Of a stretch of 64,000 nt of DNA, positions 1 to 12,409 are shown in pieces; the first letter of the stretch is position 1, and the number at the start of each line of letters is the position of its first letter. The notes beneath the pieces were generated by a model that did not search any database, had not been told where the DNA came from, and worked only from the letters and a program-made list of their open reading frames with translations. The position numbers and the translations under genes were made by a program. This DNA comes from Warburgia ugandensis (lineage: Eukaryota; Streptophyta; Magnoliopsida; Canellales; Canellaceae): the NCBI GenBank assembly GCA_035236585.1, contig CP141136.1:57863136-57927135 (forward strand), given 5' to 3'.

Positions 1-1092
1 GTGTTGCAAACAAGTGCATACATTGCATGATTTAAGTACTTGCAAAGATTGCATGTCCTTGAGGGTTGCCAAAAGACGCTAGAGTGCCGAGGGCCAGGCA
101 GTTGTGAGGGACCCAAAGAGGACAAGTTTTATCAAGAGGTTTTGGCTTCTTTAATCTCATGTGATTTGGACAAGTAAGCCCGTGGGTGCTATGCCAAGGG
201 GTCTGGGTTGGCCACTTGGCCTCTGCCACTATTAGGTGGATGGGTACCATGCCCAAAAAGAGACAAGTCCCCACGTCGATTGCATGTGGTACAGGGGGCT
301 ACCACTGGTGTCACGGCACTGGGTCGACGTGTCATAGGCCCCGTGGAGGCTATGACCGAGTGTCCTCAGGTACTCGGGGACCACACGGCGAGGAGGTCGT
401 GGGCATAGTGGACCCTATGGTTTGATGATTTATGTGCATTTCATATAACATGATATGAGGATGGTCGACCATACCATACTAGAGATCCATGAGTTGGACC
501 CCATGAAGCATCTATTGCATATCATGATGTTATCATATATATATATATATATATGATACTTTCAATTTTGGATTATGTGATTTTTAAGTCATTAGTATTT
601 CGGTTTGATAATGGATTCTTATACTGATATTGAACTCGAGTATTCAAACATACACATGTTTTGAATGAGCATATGATTTTAAAACATCTCATGCATTTAT
701 AAAACTAGTAGTGATAGGCTCCTACTGAGTATAGTATATACTCACCCAATCCTCAACATTTTTCAAATACAAAGTAAATACTTAAGGGCAAGGAACATTT
801 GTACTAGGAGACACACACTAACTACAAGTAAGTAAACCCCTATCTTATCTTTCAATGTTACTTGATTGTAGTTACTCTCTAATAGTTGGGGCTGTGACTA
901 ACACTTTCTTGGGAATAATATTGATTTAAACTTTGCCATGGCTAAATAAATTGAGAATGTGTTTGAACACTCGGGGTTTTTATGAAAGGTTGTTTTCCAA
1001 ATGAGAAAGATTTTCATACATTTCATATTTATAAAACAAGAGATCTTGCCTTTTTATCAAAATTGCATCATATAAAAACCCGGGTCGTGACA
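1..1092 (+). repeat. 5' LTR of element A, left part missing
   Basis: Position 1 aligns with about 17823 in the 3' LTR, and both copies end in CCCGGGTCGTGACA. This copy keeps a segment of about 392 bp (roughly 138-530) that the 3' LTR has lost; the same segment is present in the reversed LTR at 40447-43068, so it is ancestral. An (AT)n run lies at about 536-553. Confidence 0.92.
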
Positions 1093-1094
1093 GT

Positions 1095-1107
1095 TGGTAT
1101 TAGAGCC
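1095..1107 (+). other. Primer binding site of element A
   Basis: TGGTATTAGAGCC lies three bases after the LTR end and matches the initiator-Met primer site TGGTATCAGAGC with one C-to-T change. It fixes the 5' LTR boundary at 1092. Confidence 0.88.
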
Positions 1108-1232
1108 AGGTTTAACGTTACTCACAGCCCAATTATGAGGAGAATAACTTATAATCAAGTTTTATCTATGAAAGAGTAAGGGGTAATAGGATAACACAAA
1201 CTAAGAATTGGTGAATTGCCTTGTGATTACAG

Positions 1233-4200
1233 ATGCCTAGGAAGAAAGGAAGTAATGCTCCAAGACCTGAAGCCCCACTAGTGGACTCCACTGGGTCGAG
1301 CAACGGGATGGCTGAGTTATTCCAACAATTCTTACAGAATATGGGACAATACATGAATAGTCAAAGCCAAACTCCTACCCCCCGAGATCCTTCCCCTGAT
1401 AAAGCAATAGATAGGACTGAGGTTCAGTTAGAAAGGTTTCAGAAACTAGCTCCCTCATTCACAGGAGAAGATGAAGCATCTACAGCTAAATAATGGTTAA
1501 TTGATATTGAAAAGATATTTAAGGCCATGAACATAGCTGAAGAAAGAAAAGTACCCATGGCCACATTTGTGTTTAGAGGAGAAGCTACCTTTTGGTGGGA
1601 AACAGCAGAAAGAACTTATTTTGATCAGCAAGAAACAATAGGATGGGAAGAATTTAAAAAGGTCTTTAACGACAAATATTATCCTAAACATGTAAGGAAA
1701 CAGAAGGAAAAGGAATTTATGGACTTAGAACAAGGAAGTATGACCATCCAACAGTATGAAAGTAGAGTCATTAGCCTCCGAAGATTTGCACCACGTGCTT
1801 GTGCTAATGAGGAAGATGCGGCCGAAAGATTTGTAGATGAACTCAACCCAGGACTCAGGAACAGAGTTCTAGGTTTCCAACCTTCCACAATAGCCAAAGC
1901 CGTAGAGATGGCCTCCCTATATGAAAGAGATTATCAAAGGAACCAGGCAATAAGAGAAGTTAAGAACATCAACACCATGAAGAACAAAGGAAAGAGACCT
2001 TTTCAGTTATCTGGACCTAGGCCACCTTTCAAGAAGCCATTTGAAAACAAAGGAAGAAGACCAGACTGGAAGGCATGCCCTAGGTGTAACAGAAATCATC
2101 CAGGCAAACCATGTCCCACTTTCAACATCACTTGCTATAATTGTGGAGAATTAGGACATTTTTCTAGTAACTGTCCAAAAAGGAAAGTACAAGAGCGTAA
2201 AGAAGATCAAGTTCCAAAAATCCAAGGACGTGTCTTTGCCCTCACTTCCAGTCAAGCCCAAGCATCAAATGCAGTCGTTGAAGGTATTCTTTCTATCTAT
2301 GATACACCTGCTAAAGTTCTATTTGATACAGGCTCCACTCATTCTTTCATATCCTGGGAATTTGCATCATCCTTGGACATTATACCACAGGACCTAGACT
2401 TCACTCTAGAAGTCATGACTCCTGTAGGCCAGGCACTCCCCACTTATTCTTATCTCTAGGATGTCCCCATTTTGATTAAGGACCATTTGTTACATGCCAA
2501 CCTTATCCAGTTAGATATGAATGATTTCGACATCATCCTAGGTATGGACTGGCTAGCCTTTCATCAAGCCTTTGTTGATTGTCATCAGAAGCGTGTCACT
2601 TTTACCCTACCAAATAGAGACACTTTCACCCTCCAAGGAAGAAAGGATTATTCTGGAGCGTGTGTTATTTCTGCCATGAAAGCAGTTAAACACATTGCTC
2701 AAGGATGCCCCTTCTTCTTAGCCAAGATTGAATCCGTCAAGAGTCCCCAACCAAAGCTTGAGGATGCCGAGGTTGTCCGAGAATTTCCTGATGTATTCCC
2801 TGAGGACTTACCAGGTCTACCTCCACCAAGGGAAATTGAGTTCATCATTGACCTTATACCCGGTACTTCCCCCATTTCTAAAGCTCCTTACCGAATGGCT
2901 CCTATAGAACTAAGAGAACTGAAGACCCAGTTACAGGAACTACTTGACAAAGGGTTCATACGACCTAGCGTGTCTCCGTGGGGAGCTCCAGTCCTTTTTG
3001 TTAAGAAAAAGGATGGCCCCATGAGATTGTGCGTAGATTATCGGATGCTGAATAGGGTCACCATTAAAAATAAGTACCCTCTTCCCCGAATTGATGATCT
3101 TTTTGATCAACTTCAGTCAGCTAGAGTCTTCTCTAAGATTGATCTACGATCAGGGTACCATCAACTTCGAGTTAGAGAAGAAGATATCCCCAAGACAGCC
3201 TTCAGGACTCGATACGGCCATTATGAATTCAGAGTAATGTCCTATGGTTTGACTAATGCTCCAGCCGCGTTTATGGACCTCATGAATAGGGTGTTCAAGG
3301 AGTACTTAGATAAATTCATCATAGTGTTTGTGGATGATATCTTAATATATTCGAAACCCACGAAGACCATATGGAACATCTAAGGATAACATTAAGCACC
3401 CTACGAGCACACAAGCTATATGCAAAATTCAGTAAGTGTGAGTTTTGGCTAGAAAAGGTTAATTTCTTAGGACACATTATTTCTCAAGATGGCATAGCAG
3501 TTGACCCTACTAAGGTTGAATCGATTTAACTGGGAAAGACCTAAGGCAGTCCATGAGAAATAAGAAGCTTCTTAGGACTTGCCGGATATTACAGGAGATT
3601 CATCGAAGGTTTTTCACAAATGGCTTTACCTCTAACTAAGCTGACCAGGAAAGACACAAGATTTGAATGGACTGATAAATGTGAGGAAAGCTTCCAAGAA
3701 CTAAAAAGAAGGTTGACTACCACACCTGTCCTTACCTTACCTTCAGGAAGTGGCGGATTTGAGATATACAGCGATGCCTCGCAACAAGGGCTAGGCTGTG
3801 TACTTATGCAACATGGGAAGGTAATCGCTTATGCTTCTCGACAACTCAAGAAGCATGAAGTCAATTACCCAACCCATAACTTGGAATTAGCAGCCATAGT
3901 CTTTGCCTTGCGAATATGGAGACATTATTTATATGGGGAAAAGTTTGAAGTTTTTACATATCACAAGAGTCTTAAATATATCTTTTCCCAACAAGACTTA
4001 AACATGCGACAAAGAAGATGGATGGAATACTTAAAGGACTATGACTTCTACATTCATTATCACCCTGGAAAAGCTAATGTGGTGGCTGATGCATTAAGCA
4101 GAAAAACCCAAGGGATGAGTGCAAGTTTATTAACTAAGAGATGGAAGCTACTACAAGAACTAATCACATGGAAACTAGACATAAGTAAGCATAAGATCAT

Positions 4201-4777
4201 CATGGCAGGATTAACAATAAAGTCAGCTGTTAATGAAAAAGTTAAGCAAGAATAGAAAGGAGACCCGGATATACAAGCTTTCATAGGAAAACCAGGATTT
4301 ACAAAAAGGGAAGATGGTAGCGTTTACATGCAAGGAAGATTAGTGGTACCGGCTAATGAAGAGTTAAGACAAGAAATCTTAAAAGAGGCTCATCGCTCCA
4401 AGTATACAATACACCCAGGAGGGACTAAGATGTATCAAGACTTAAAGAAACAATATTGGTGGGATGGTATGAAAAGAGACATAGGGGAATTTGTGGCAAA
4501 GTGTTTAACATGTCAGCAAGTAAAGGCTGAACATCAAAGACCTGCGGGATTGTTACAACCCCTTGAGTTACCCGAATGGAAATGAGACCATATCACAATG
4601 GACTTCATCGTAGGGCTACCCAAGACCTCTAAGGGTCATGACATGATCTAGGTAATTGTTGATAGATTAACTAAGACAACCCATTTCCTTCCTATACGTC
4701 ATACCCAATCCACTGACAGCCTATCTCAGCTATACATCAAAGAGATAGTAAGTCAACATGGTATACCCCTTAGTATC
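1233..4777 (+). pseudogene. Element A gag-pol, first part (gag to integrase core)
   Basis: The ATG at 1233 opens a frame starting MPRKKGSN. Gag has a CCHC knuckle (CYNCGELGHF..NCP, about 2131-2175). Protease has the DTGSTHSF active site (about 2328-2350). Reverse transcriptase (about 2760-3360) carries FVDDILIYS. RNase H runs about 3620-4110, and the integrase zinc finger (H..H..CLTC) about 4380-4525. In-frame stops occur at 1491-1493 (TAA) and 2457-2459 (TAG). A one-base loss near 3356 breaks RT after the catalytic DD, and more stops lie near 3526, 4252, 4583 and 4650. The frame ends where element B entered. Catalytic motifs survive, but no full polyprotein can be made. Confidence 0.93.
4773..4777 (+). 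repeat. Left target-site duplication of element B (GTATC)
   Basis: GTATC immediately precedes the TGTAATATCC start of LTR B and recurs at 15389-15393. It lies in the integrase reading frame of element A, which resumes cleanly after the second copy. Confidence 0.95.
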
Positions 4778-7759
4778 TGTAATATCCTTAATTTTAAAGA
4801 TAAAAATAGGAAATTATTAAATAAATTAAAATAAAATTTTATGGATGAAATTCTTTCCTGAAAACATAATAATTAGAAAGTGCTCGTCGATACGAATCCA
4901 ACGCCACCAAGAACGCGAGAAACGGAGCTCAAACGAGGGAGTTATGAGCCGTCAAAGTTGGAAGGGCAAATTAGTCATTTGATAGAGACGTATTAGACAG
5001 GGGTCCAAATTGATACTGGCACCCCCGTCTTCCACACGTCTCTACCAGTGCCGGAAAAATCGCCGGAGAGACGTGGAAAGAGGCGTGAATGGAAGAGGTT
5101 CTCTTCCCCTGGGACTCTAGGCCTATATCTACCCTCCCCAGGTTGCCAAAACGCTCCACTTTGAGCGTTTTCTCTGAGTATTTACGCAAAACCCTAGCCT
5201 GTAAAAACTTGAATTTTCCGGCGAGTGGAGCCCCGGCAACACGAGCAACTCCGGCCAGGTGCAAGGTAAGCCTCAAAACCTATGTTTTTATGTATTTATT
5301 AATTAGAAAATTAATTAGAAAACCATTTAAAAATTAGGAAAAAAAATCGGATTTTTGGGGGCTTTGTGCACGCTACTGTTGGAGCGTGATTTCATAGACC
5401 AAACGTTGTCCGTTTGGAAATCGCACCGTCCAACTAGTGCAAAAGACACCCAAGAGAAAACCCTTTAAATTTGGGAGTGATCCAACGGTGGAATTGCGAA
5501 AACTCAAAAACCAGTACCTAGGGAGGTTTTTAGGAACTTGGGAAAAATCGTTTAAAAACCATGGTTTTTGAGAAAATTAGTGACAAAGGAGGGCATAAAT
5601 GGATTCTAGAGAGAATTCTGAAGAAAATGGCGCAAAAATCACGCAAAACGGAGCTCAGAGTTCGCCGAGGCGACCGGAATCCTGGTCGTCTTCTCCGGCC
5701 GTCGTCAACGCGTCGGCGCCTGCGCCGACGCCAAGACGCACACCACGACGCCCGAGGGACGACGTCACATGACGTCGTCGCCGCACGCGTGCGCGGGCGC
5801 CGCGCGCGTGCGGACGCCCTGCCGTTGGGCTGTCGCGGTGGGGCCGGGACGCGGCGCGTCCTGGCGACCTTGACGCACGCGCGCGTGCGTCACGGCGCAG
5901 AAGACGCGCGGCGCGCGGCCCGTGCGGCATCCGCGACGCCGTGCGTCTTCGTGCGCCAGAGTACGTCCGGTATAAACCGGCGGAAAAGGGCGCCGCCGGT
6001 TTAAACCACCTTATGGTGGTCGGCAGGCCCCATTTGAGGGTAGTTTTCACTAAAACTTGATTTTTGGGAGCTAGAGAGGTCCAAATCACGATCCTAAGAG
6101 GCGTTGTGACCGTATTGACGACGCGGACCTAGTATTAACTTAAAAACTTAGAAATGACCACTTTTTATTTAGGAAAATTTTAAAATAGAGATGTGACATG
6201 TGCAGGTGCACTTGAATATACCAATTAAAGGGAGTTATTAGCAAGCTAGTGATCTCACACGGAGGTAGGTGACGACAACTAATGTTTTGCCTTGATTTTA
6301 AACCATGTTTTAAACATAGCATCATGTGTGATTGTGTTTTAAAGTGCGATTTTTATTTACCATGGATTTCATGCGACATTGCGCATGGGATGGTTATTCC
6401 AAATTGAATTCTTTTACCGAATAAACTTATTTAAACCGCTTTTATAAGCATGATGTTAAGTAGTTATGCTTAATTAGAGATTTATTTCTTATTATATATA
6501 TAGAAAATGCATGGATTTACATGGAAATGAGTATAGAGGCTTAGTAGCTGGTCCTTTTATAGGCTAACCCCAGGATGAGGGGCATGTCTTGGGGATTGCA
6601 AGCTATAAGTGCTCTTGAGTTTTAGCATATACATATGATTTCCGTGTTTTATATTTGATGACGGTGCTCTCGCCGGTGGGCCATGCTGGAGGGATAGGGC
6701 GGCCACCCACCTTCCGAGATTATGATGTGATGAGTTTGTGATATGATAGACACCTGCCCATAGATGGCATTCGGTAGGGGTTTGGTAACATGGATAGTCC
6801 ACACTACTGGTCTGAGCCTTTCCATGGGGACAGACGTTAAGTCTCCCGTTATGGTGTCGACGGGGAGCGGCGGTGGTTGATACCCATGGAGGGTTGCCAC
6901 TGCAGCATGATGGCCCATATTCTTGTTATGTGTGCATGTATGATGAGCATGGTTATAGATGGTATGCCTGGGTGTGACGACACTCAGAGGTTGACTATGT
7001 GTACTCCTGATCAGGGATGTTAGTGCGATGTGGTGGGACCCATTACCTTAGGGTGCCCTTATTCTTGTTGTATGCTCCATGTTATTGATTCATGTCATGT
7101 TTTAACTCCGTGAATTTCATGTTTTAGCATATGGAATAAATTGGCATTTATTTGAACATGGCATTATGATATCACTATTTCCATAAATGTTATACTTTTC
7201 ATAAATGTTGTTCATTATTTCTTTCAATTATTACATTAATTGTCTATCTACCTGCACAAGCGATAGCTTCTTTGAGGCATTGCTTTGTTTTGCAATGCCT
7301 TAGATCTCGAGCGATAACAGGAAAGGCAAGGCTGTTGAGAAGCCGTGAGAGCTGCTGAAGACCATTTTTCTATAGTATTAGACAGTGATGTGAGTCATTA
7401 AACAGGATTATCATTTGGATTTTTATTATGGACTGCATATTTTATAATGGGATGTGATTTAGATCTTTGGACATTTATATGGGATGTTATGATGGATAGA
7501 CCCTGGGCCATATTATTACTGTCTTTTGGATGTTTATTTGATTTAAAATAAAGGCGCCTATTTATTTGACGTTGATTTATACGCGGATCATTTATTTGTG
7601 TTTAAATTACATGTACGCCATTTTGAGAAAGGAAAAATTAACACCCGGAGTTTTGAGATAGGTTTAGTAAAATGTTAAATAAATCTTTTCTCATGGGATC
7701 CCAAATGCTCTTATTTAAAATAAAAAAAAAAAAATGTCTTAAAAATCCGGGGTGTTACA
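4778..7759 (+). repeat. 5' LTR of element B
   Basis: The LTR is 2982 bp, starts TGTAATATCC and ends GGGGTGTTACA. It is AT-rich overall with a strikingly CpG-rich block at 5640-6005. It ends directly before the primer site at 7764. Confidence 0.95.
5640..6005 (+). promoter_or_regulatory. CpG-rich, palindrome-rich promoter-like block in 5' LTR B
   Basis: About 360 bp packed with CG dinucleotides inside an AT-rich LTR. It has a 22-bp perfect palindrome at 5871-5892 centred on CGCGCG and flanked by TGACG arms, plus a GACGTCACATGACGTC motif near 5761. TGACG is the core of plant as-1/TGA-bZIP sites. A TATAAA at 5971-5976 follows, which would place transcription start near 6000. The promoter role is inferred. 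Confidence 0.55.
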
Positions 7760-7763
7760 AAGT

Positions 7764-7775
7764 TGGTATCAGAGC
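7764..7775 (+). other. Primer binding site of element B
   Basis: TGGTATCAGAGC is a perfect match to the initiator-Met tRNA 3' end, four bases after the LTR terminus. Confidence 0.95.
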
Positions 7776-7899
7776 CCAGTCTAGTCCATCATAATCCTTG
7801 TGAATGTCCATTTATATGTGAATAACAGTCCATAATAGTTGTAGAGAGAGAAACGATGAGAGAGGAACTTACACTTAGTGACATGTAAAATTTTGATAG

Positions 7900-10800
7900 A
7901 TGGCTCCTCGGAGAAGGACAAGGTCTACCCCTGCTACACCCGTGGCTCCACCTGCAGAGTCCTCTGATCAAGGAGATCGAGATGCCGAGTTATTGAATCG
8001 GTTAATGTCAGGACTCGTACCACTTATACTGACGAGGTTAGGACATTGACGCAGCCTAACCCTAGCCCTATTCCACCACCTAAAGTGGCACCCATGGTTT
8101 CGTCGATTCGGTCCTCACAACCAATACAGAACCATCGCATCAGAGCCACGGAGGGCGATGCTACGAGTGACTCTAAGAAGACTGACAAATTATTGGAAAG
8201 GTTTCAAAAGATGGTGAAACCCTTTTATGGCGATGGTAACACAGTAGGCCGAGCGATGGTTATTTGAGGCGGAAAGGACATTCGACGCTATGAAGATCTC
8301 ACCGGATGATCAAGTTAGAGTAGCCTCCTACCCGCCGAAAGGTGAGGCGGCTTCCGGTGGCGGACTTTCACACTCACCCGACCAGATCCGACTGAGACGA
8401 TGACATGGGCTGCCTTTAAACAGGCTTTTGACACTCAGTATTTTCCACCCCATGCATTGCAGTCCATGAAGAAGGAGTTTGCCACCCCGGAGCGAGAGAG
8501 ATATGACGGTTCGGCGGTACACGAACCGATTTACACGACCGAGGAGATTTGCACCTCACGCACCGGCCTCGGACACGAGAGGCAACCCAGCGATTTGTGG
8601 ATGGGTTGACTCCTTGGCCGAGAGATCGCGTGATTTCTTCTCGACCCACTTCGTGCGAGATGCCGCCGATATGGCGTCCATGCATGAGAAGAACTCTCTC
8701 AGGAATAGAGGGAGTGCGTTCCAGCCCTTTAAGGGCAAGCGGCCATTTGGTGCTATGCAGACACATGGGGCATCAGGTCATCCACCACAGGCCAAATTTA
8801 AGAGAGACGCTGAGAGGAAGAGATGTGATAGGTGCAAGGGTTGGCACCCTGGGCGAGGGTGTAATAGATTCGACCGACCACGGCCAGAGGCAGCCCCAAC
8901 CACAGAGACAGCCCTATACACCTTACCAGAGACAGCCATACCGGTGTTTCAACTGTGGAGACGTTGGCCATTTCATTAAGGACTGCCCTAAGGGCGCAGA
9001 CAGAGATGGGTGCGAGAGGCAACTAACGCGCCACGTAGCCGGGGGACGAGTATTTGCCATCTCATCGGGACACACGGTGCATCACACCAGGGTTGTAGAA
9101 GGTACTCTTCTAGTCTCAGATAGACATGCCAAAGTTCTTTTTGACACAGGGTCTACACATTCTTTTATATCATGTATTTTTGCATCTTGCCTTGATGTAT
9201 GTGTACACAAACTAGCATTTGGATTAGATATTATGACACTGTGGGAGAGACAAGAGAGACTACAGAATATATTAGAGATATACCTGTAGAGATATCAGGC
9301 GTGAGTATGGACACAAACTTCATCTTATTAGACATGGTAGACTATGATGTTATTCTTGGGATGGATTGGTTAGCCAACTATGGTGCTATGGTAGACTGCC
9401 GAAAGAAGCGAGTCACTTTTCTTATACACGGGCAACCGTAAATAGTGTTCCAGGGTAGGAAAGATCGAGGTGTACATGCATCATTTCTGCTATGAAGGCG
9501 GCACAATTTTATCCCCGAGGGTGTAACGCATTCCTCGCATATGTGACTGTTGAGGAAAAGGAGCAGCCACAGCGTGACGAGATTGATGTTGTCCGTGATT
9601 TTGCTGACGTATTTCCTGAGGAATTACCAGGATTGCCGCCAAGTAGGGAGATTGACTTCACCATCGACTTGGTGCCGGGTACATCGCCTATCTCTAAGGC
9701 ACCATATAGGATGGCTCCAGCAGAGTTGAGAGAACTTCGTGTACAATTGCAAGAGTTATTGGATAAGGGCTTTATCAGGCCGAGTGGATCACCATGGGGA
9801 GCACCAGTCCTGTTCGTGAAGAAAAAGGATGGATCACTGAGACTATGCATTGACTATCGGTTGTTGAATGGTGTTACTATAAAGAACCGATACCCTTTGC
9901 CACGCATAGATGATTTATTTGATCAGCTCCAATCGGCACAAGTGTTCTCCAAGATTGATTTGAGGTCGTGGTATCATCACCGAGGGTTAGAGAAGAGGAT
10001 ATCTCGAAGACCGCCTTTAGGAGTCGTTATGGTCATTATGAGTTCCTAGTGATGCCGTTTGGATTGACGAACGCACTGCGGTGTTCATGGATCTAATGAA
10101 CCGTGTTTTTCGAGCTTATTTGGATAAGTTCGTGATTGTATTTGTGGATGACATCTTGATTTATTCGCCTAGTCATGAGACACATAGAGAGCATCTCCAC
10201 ACGGTATTAGACACACTTCGTCGACATCAGTTGTATGCCAAGTTCAGTAAGTGTGATTTTTGGCTAGACCAGTGTGCATTTCTTAGGCCACGTCATATCT
10301 AAAGATGGAGTGGCCGTGGATTCAACAAAGGTAGAGGCAAGTACTACACCGGGAGAGGCCCAAGACAAAGGATCGAGATACGCAGTTTTCTCGGTTTAGC
10401 AGGGTATTATCGTCGTTTTATAGAGGGATTCTCTAAGATCGCATTACCATTGACCACCCTGACTAGGAAAGACACTCAATTTGTATGGACCGAGGCTTGC
10501 GAGGAGAGCTTCCAAGAGCTCAAGAGGAGACTTACTACTGCTCCGGTATTGACCTTACCATCTGGTGCTGGCGGTTATGTAGTTTATTGTGACGCCTCTG
10601 GCAAGGGATTAGGAGCAGTGTTGATGCAACATGGGAAGGTAATTGCCTATGCGTCTAGACAGTTGAAGACACATGAGGTAAATTACCCAACACATGACCT
10701 GGAATTAGCAGCCGTGGTATTTGCGTTGAAGTCCTGGAGACATTATCTTTATGGTGAGAGATTTGAGGTATTCATCGATCACAAGAGCCTCAAGTACTTC

Positions 10801-12360
10801 TTTACTCGAGTGAATTGAATATGAGGCAGCGCGAGATGGATGGAGTATCTCAAGGACTTCGACTTCACCATACGATACCATCCTGGGAAGGCTAACGTCG
10901 TTGCAGATGCCCTGAGCAGGAAGGCGGGTGTGATGATTGCCAATTTGACGACTCGGTCTAAGTTCTTTGACAGGATCTTAGAGGCACAGGCAAAGACAAG
11001 GAAACACAGGATCCGACCGATAAGACAGATTTTTCGAGGGGACCGATGGAGGAGTTAGATTTAAGGGGAGGTTGGTAGTACCGGCAGGATGACGAATTGA
11101 AGCGCGAGTTACTTCAAGAAGCACACCAATCCCCTTATACAATTCATCCTGGGGGTACGAAGATGTATCAGGATCTCAAGAGGCATTTATGGTGGAATGG
11201 TATGAAAAAGGATGTTGGAGAGTGCGTAGCACGATGTTTGACCCGTCGGCGGGTCAAGGCCGAGCATCGGCGTCCATCGGGACTACTTCGGACACCGGAC
11301 CTTCCAGAGTGGAAGTGGGACCATATTACCATGGACTTCGTTTCTAGGTCTTCCGAGGACCGCTAGCGGCCACGACATGATATGGGTCGTTGTGGACGGG
11401 TTGACCAAATCTGCTCATTTCCTTCCCATCGTACAAAATCGACCGTGGATAGCTTAGCGAAATTATATGTTAAGGAGATCGTCGCCACATGGCGTTCCCT
11501 TGACAATTATATCGATCGAGATACGCGATTTACCTCAAAATACGGAAGAGCGTGCAAGAGGCATTAGGGTCGAGCGAAATTTAGCACAAGATTCCATCCT
11601 CGTACGTACGGACAGAGCGAGAGGACCATCCAGACTATTGAGGATATGCTACGAGCCTCGTGTTATGGATTGGAAGGGTAGTAAGATCATTTACCTTTGG
11701 TGGAATTTGCTTATAATAATAGTCATCACGCTAGTATTGGGATGGCTCCATATGAGGCACTTTATGGCAGACCTTGTCACCACCTTTATGTTGGAGTGAT
11801 GTAGGAGAAAGACGCGTGGTGAAATCTGAGTTAGTGGAAGAATGTGCGTAGAAAGTCCAACTCATTCGGAAGAGGTTACCGATTGACCACACGGTCGACA
11901 GAAAAGTTATGCAGACGAGAGGCGAAAGGACTTAGAGTTCTTTGAGGGCGAGCATGTATTCTTGAAAGTTTCTCCTATGAAAGGGGTGTTGAGGTTTGGA
12001 AATAAAGGAAAGCTTAGTCCCAGGTATATTGGACCTTTCGAGATCTTACGACGAGTTGGGTCGGTGGCATACCCTAGCCTTACCACCACGGTAGCAAATG
12101 TGCATGACGTCTTTCACGTGTCTATGCTGAGGAAATACGTGCTAGATCCCTCACATGTATTGGAGCAGATCCCAGGAGAGCTACAGGCTGACATGACATT
12201 TGAGGAGAGACCAGTGCGCGTCTTAGATACAAAAGTCAAGGAGTTAAGGAATAAGACCATTGCCTTGGTCAAAGTCCTTTGGCAGGATCATTCACTACAG
12301 TAGGCTACTTGGGAGACTGAGGAGGAGATGCGAAAGATACATCCAGAGTTATTTACATAG
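7900..12360 (+). pseudogene. Element B gag-pol, heavily frameshifted
   Basis: The ATG at 7900 starts MAPRRRTRS; the last codons read MRKIHPELFT with a TAG at 12358-12360. Landmarks in order: gag (7900-9060) with CCHC knuckle CFNCGDVGHFIKDCP near 8943; protease DTGSTHSF near 9143; RT (about 9590-10300) with FVDDILIYS; RNase H (10450-10930); integrase (11090-11850); chromodomain-like tail (12100-12360). At least a dozen frame changes lie between these blocks, for example near 8030, 8255, 8470, 9985, 10075, 10290, 10820, 11090 and 11350. The integrase zinc-finger CxxC reads CLTR, losing one metal ligand. Many breaks are single-base indels, so decay and uncorrected read errors are both possible. 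Confidence 0.92.
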
Positions 12361-12396
12361 AGGTATGTAGCTAAATTTCGAGGACGAAATTTTTAT

Positions 12397-12409
12397 AAGG
12401 AGGGAAGAA
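12397..12409 (+). other. Polypurine tract of element B
   Basis: AAGGAGGGAAGAA abuts the 3' LTR start TGTAATATCC at 12410. It is the expected plus-strand primer. Confidence 0.88.

Noticed and set aside
5561-6089. Long Arg/Ala-rich ORFs on both strands in the GC-rich part of LTR B (also 13336-13634)
   Set aside because: High GC removes stop codons by chance; frames differ between the two LTR copies, so they are not conserved coding regions.
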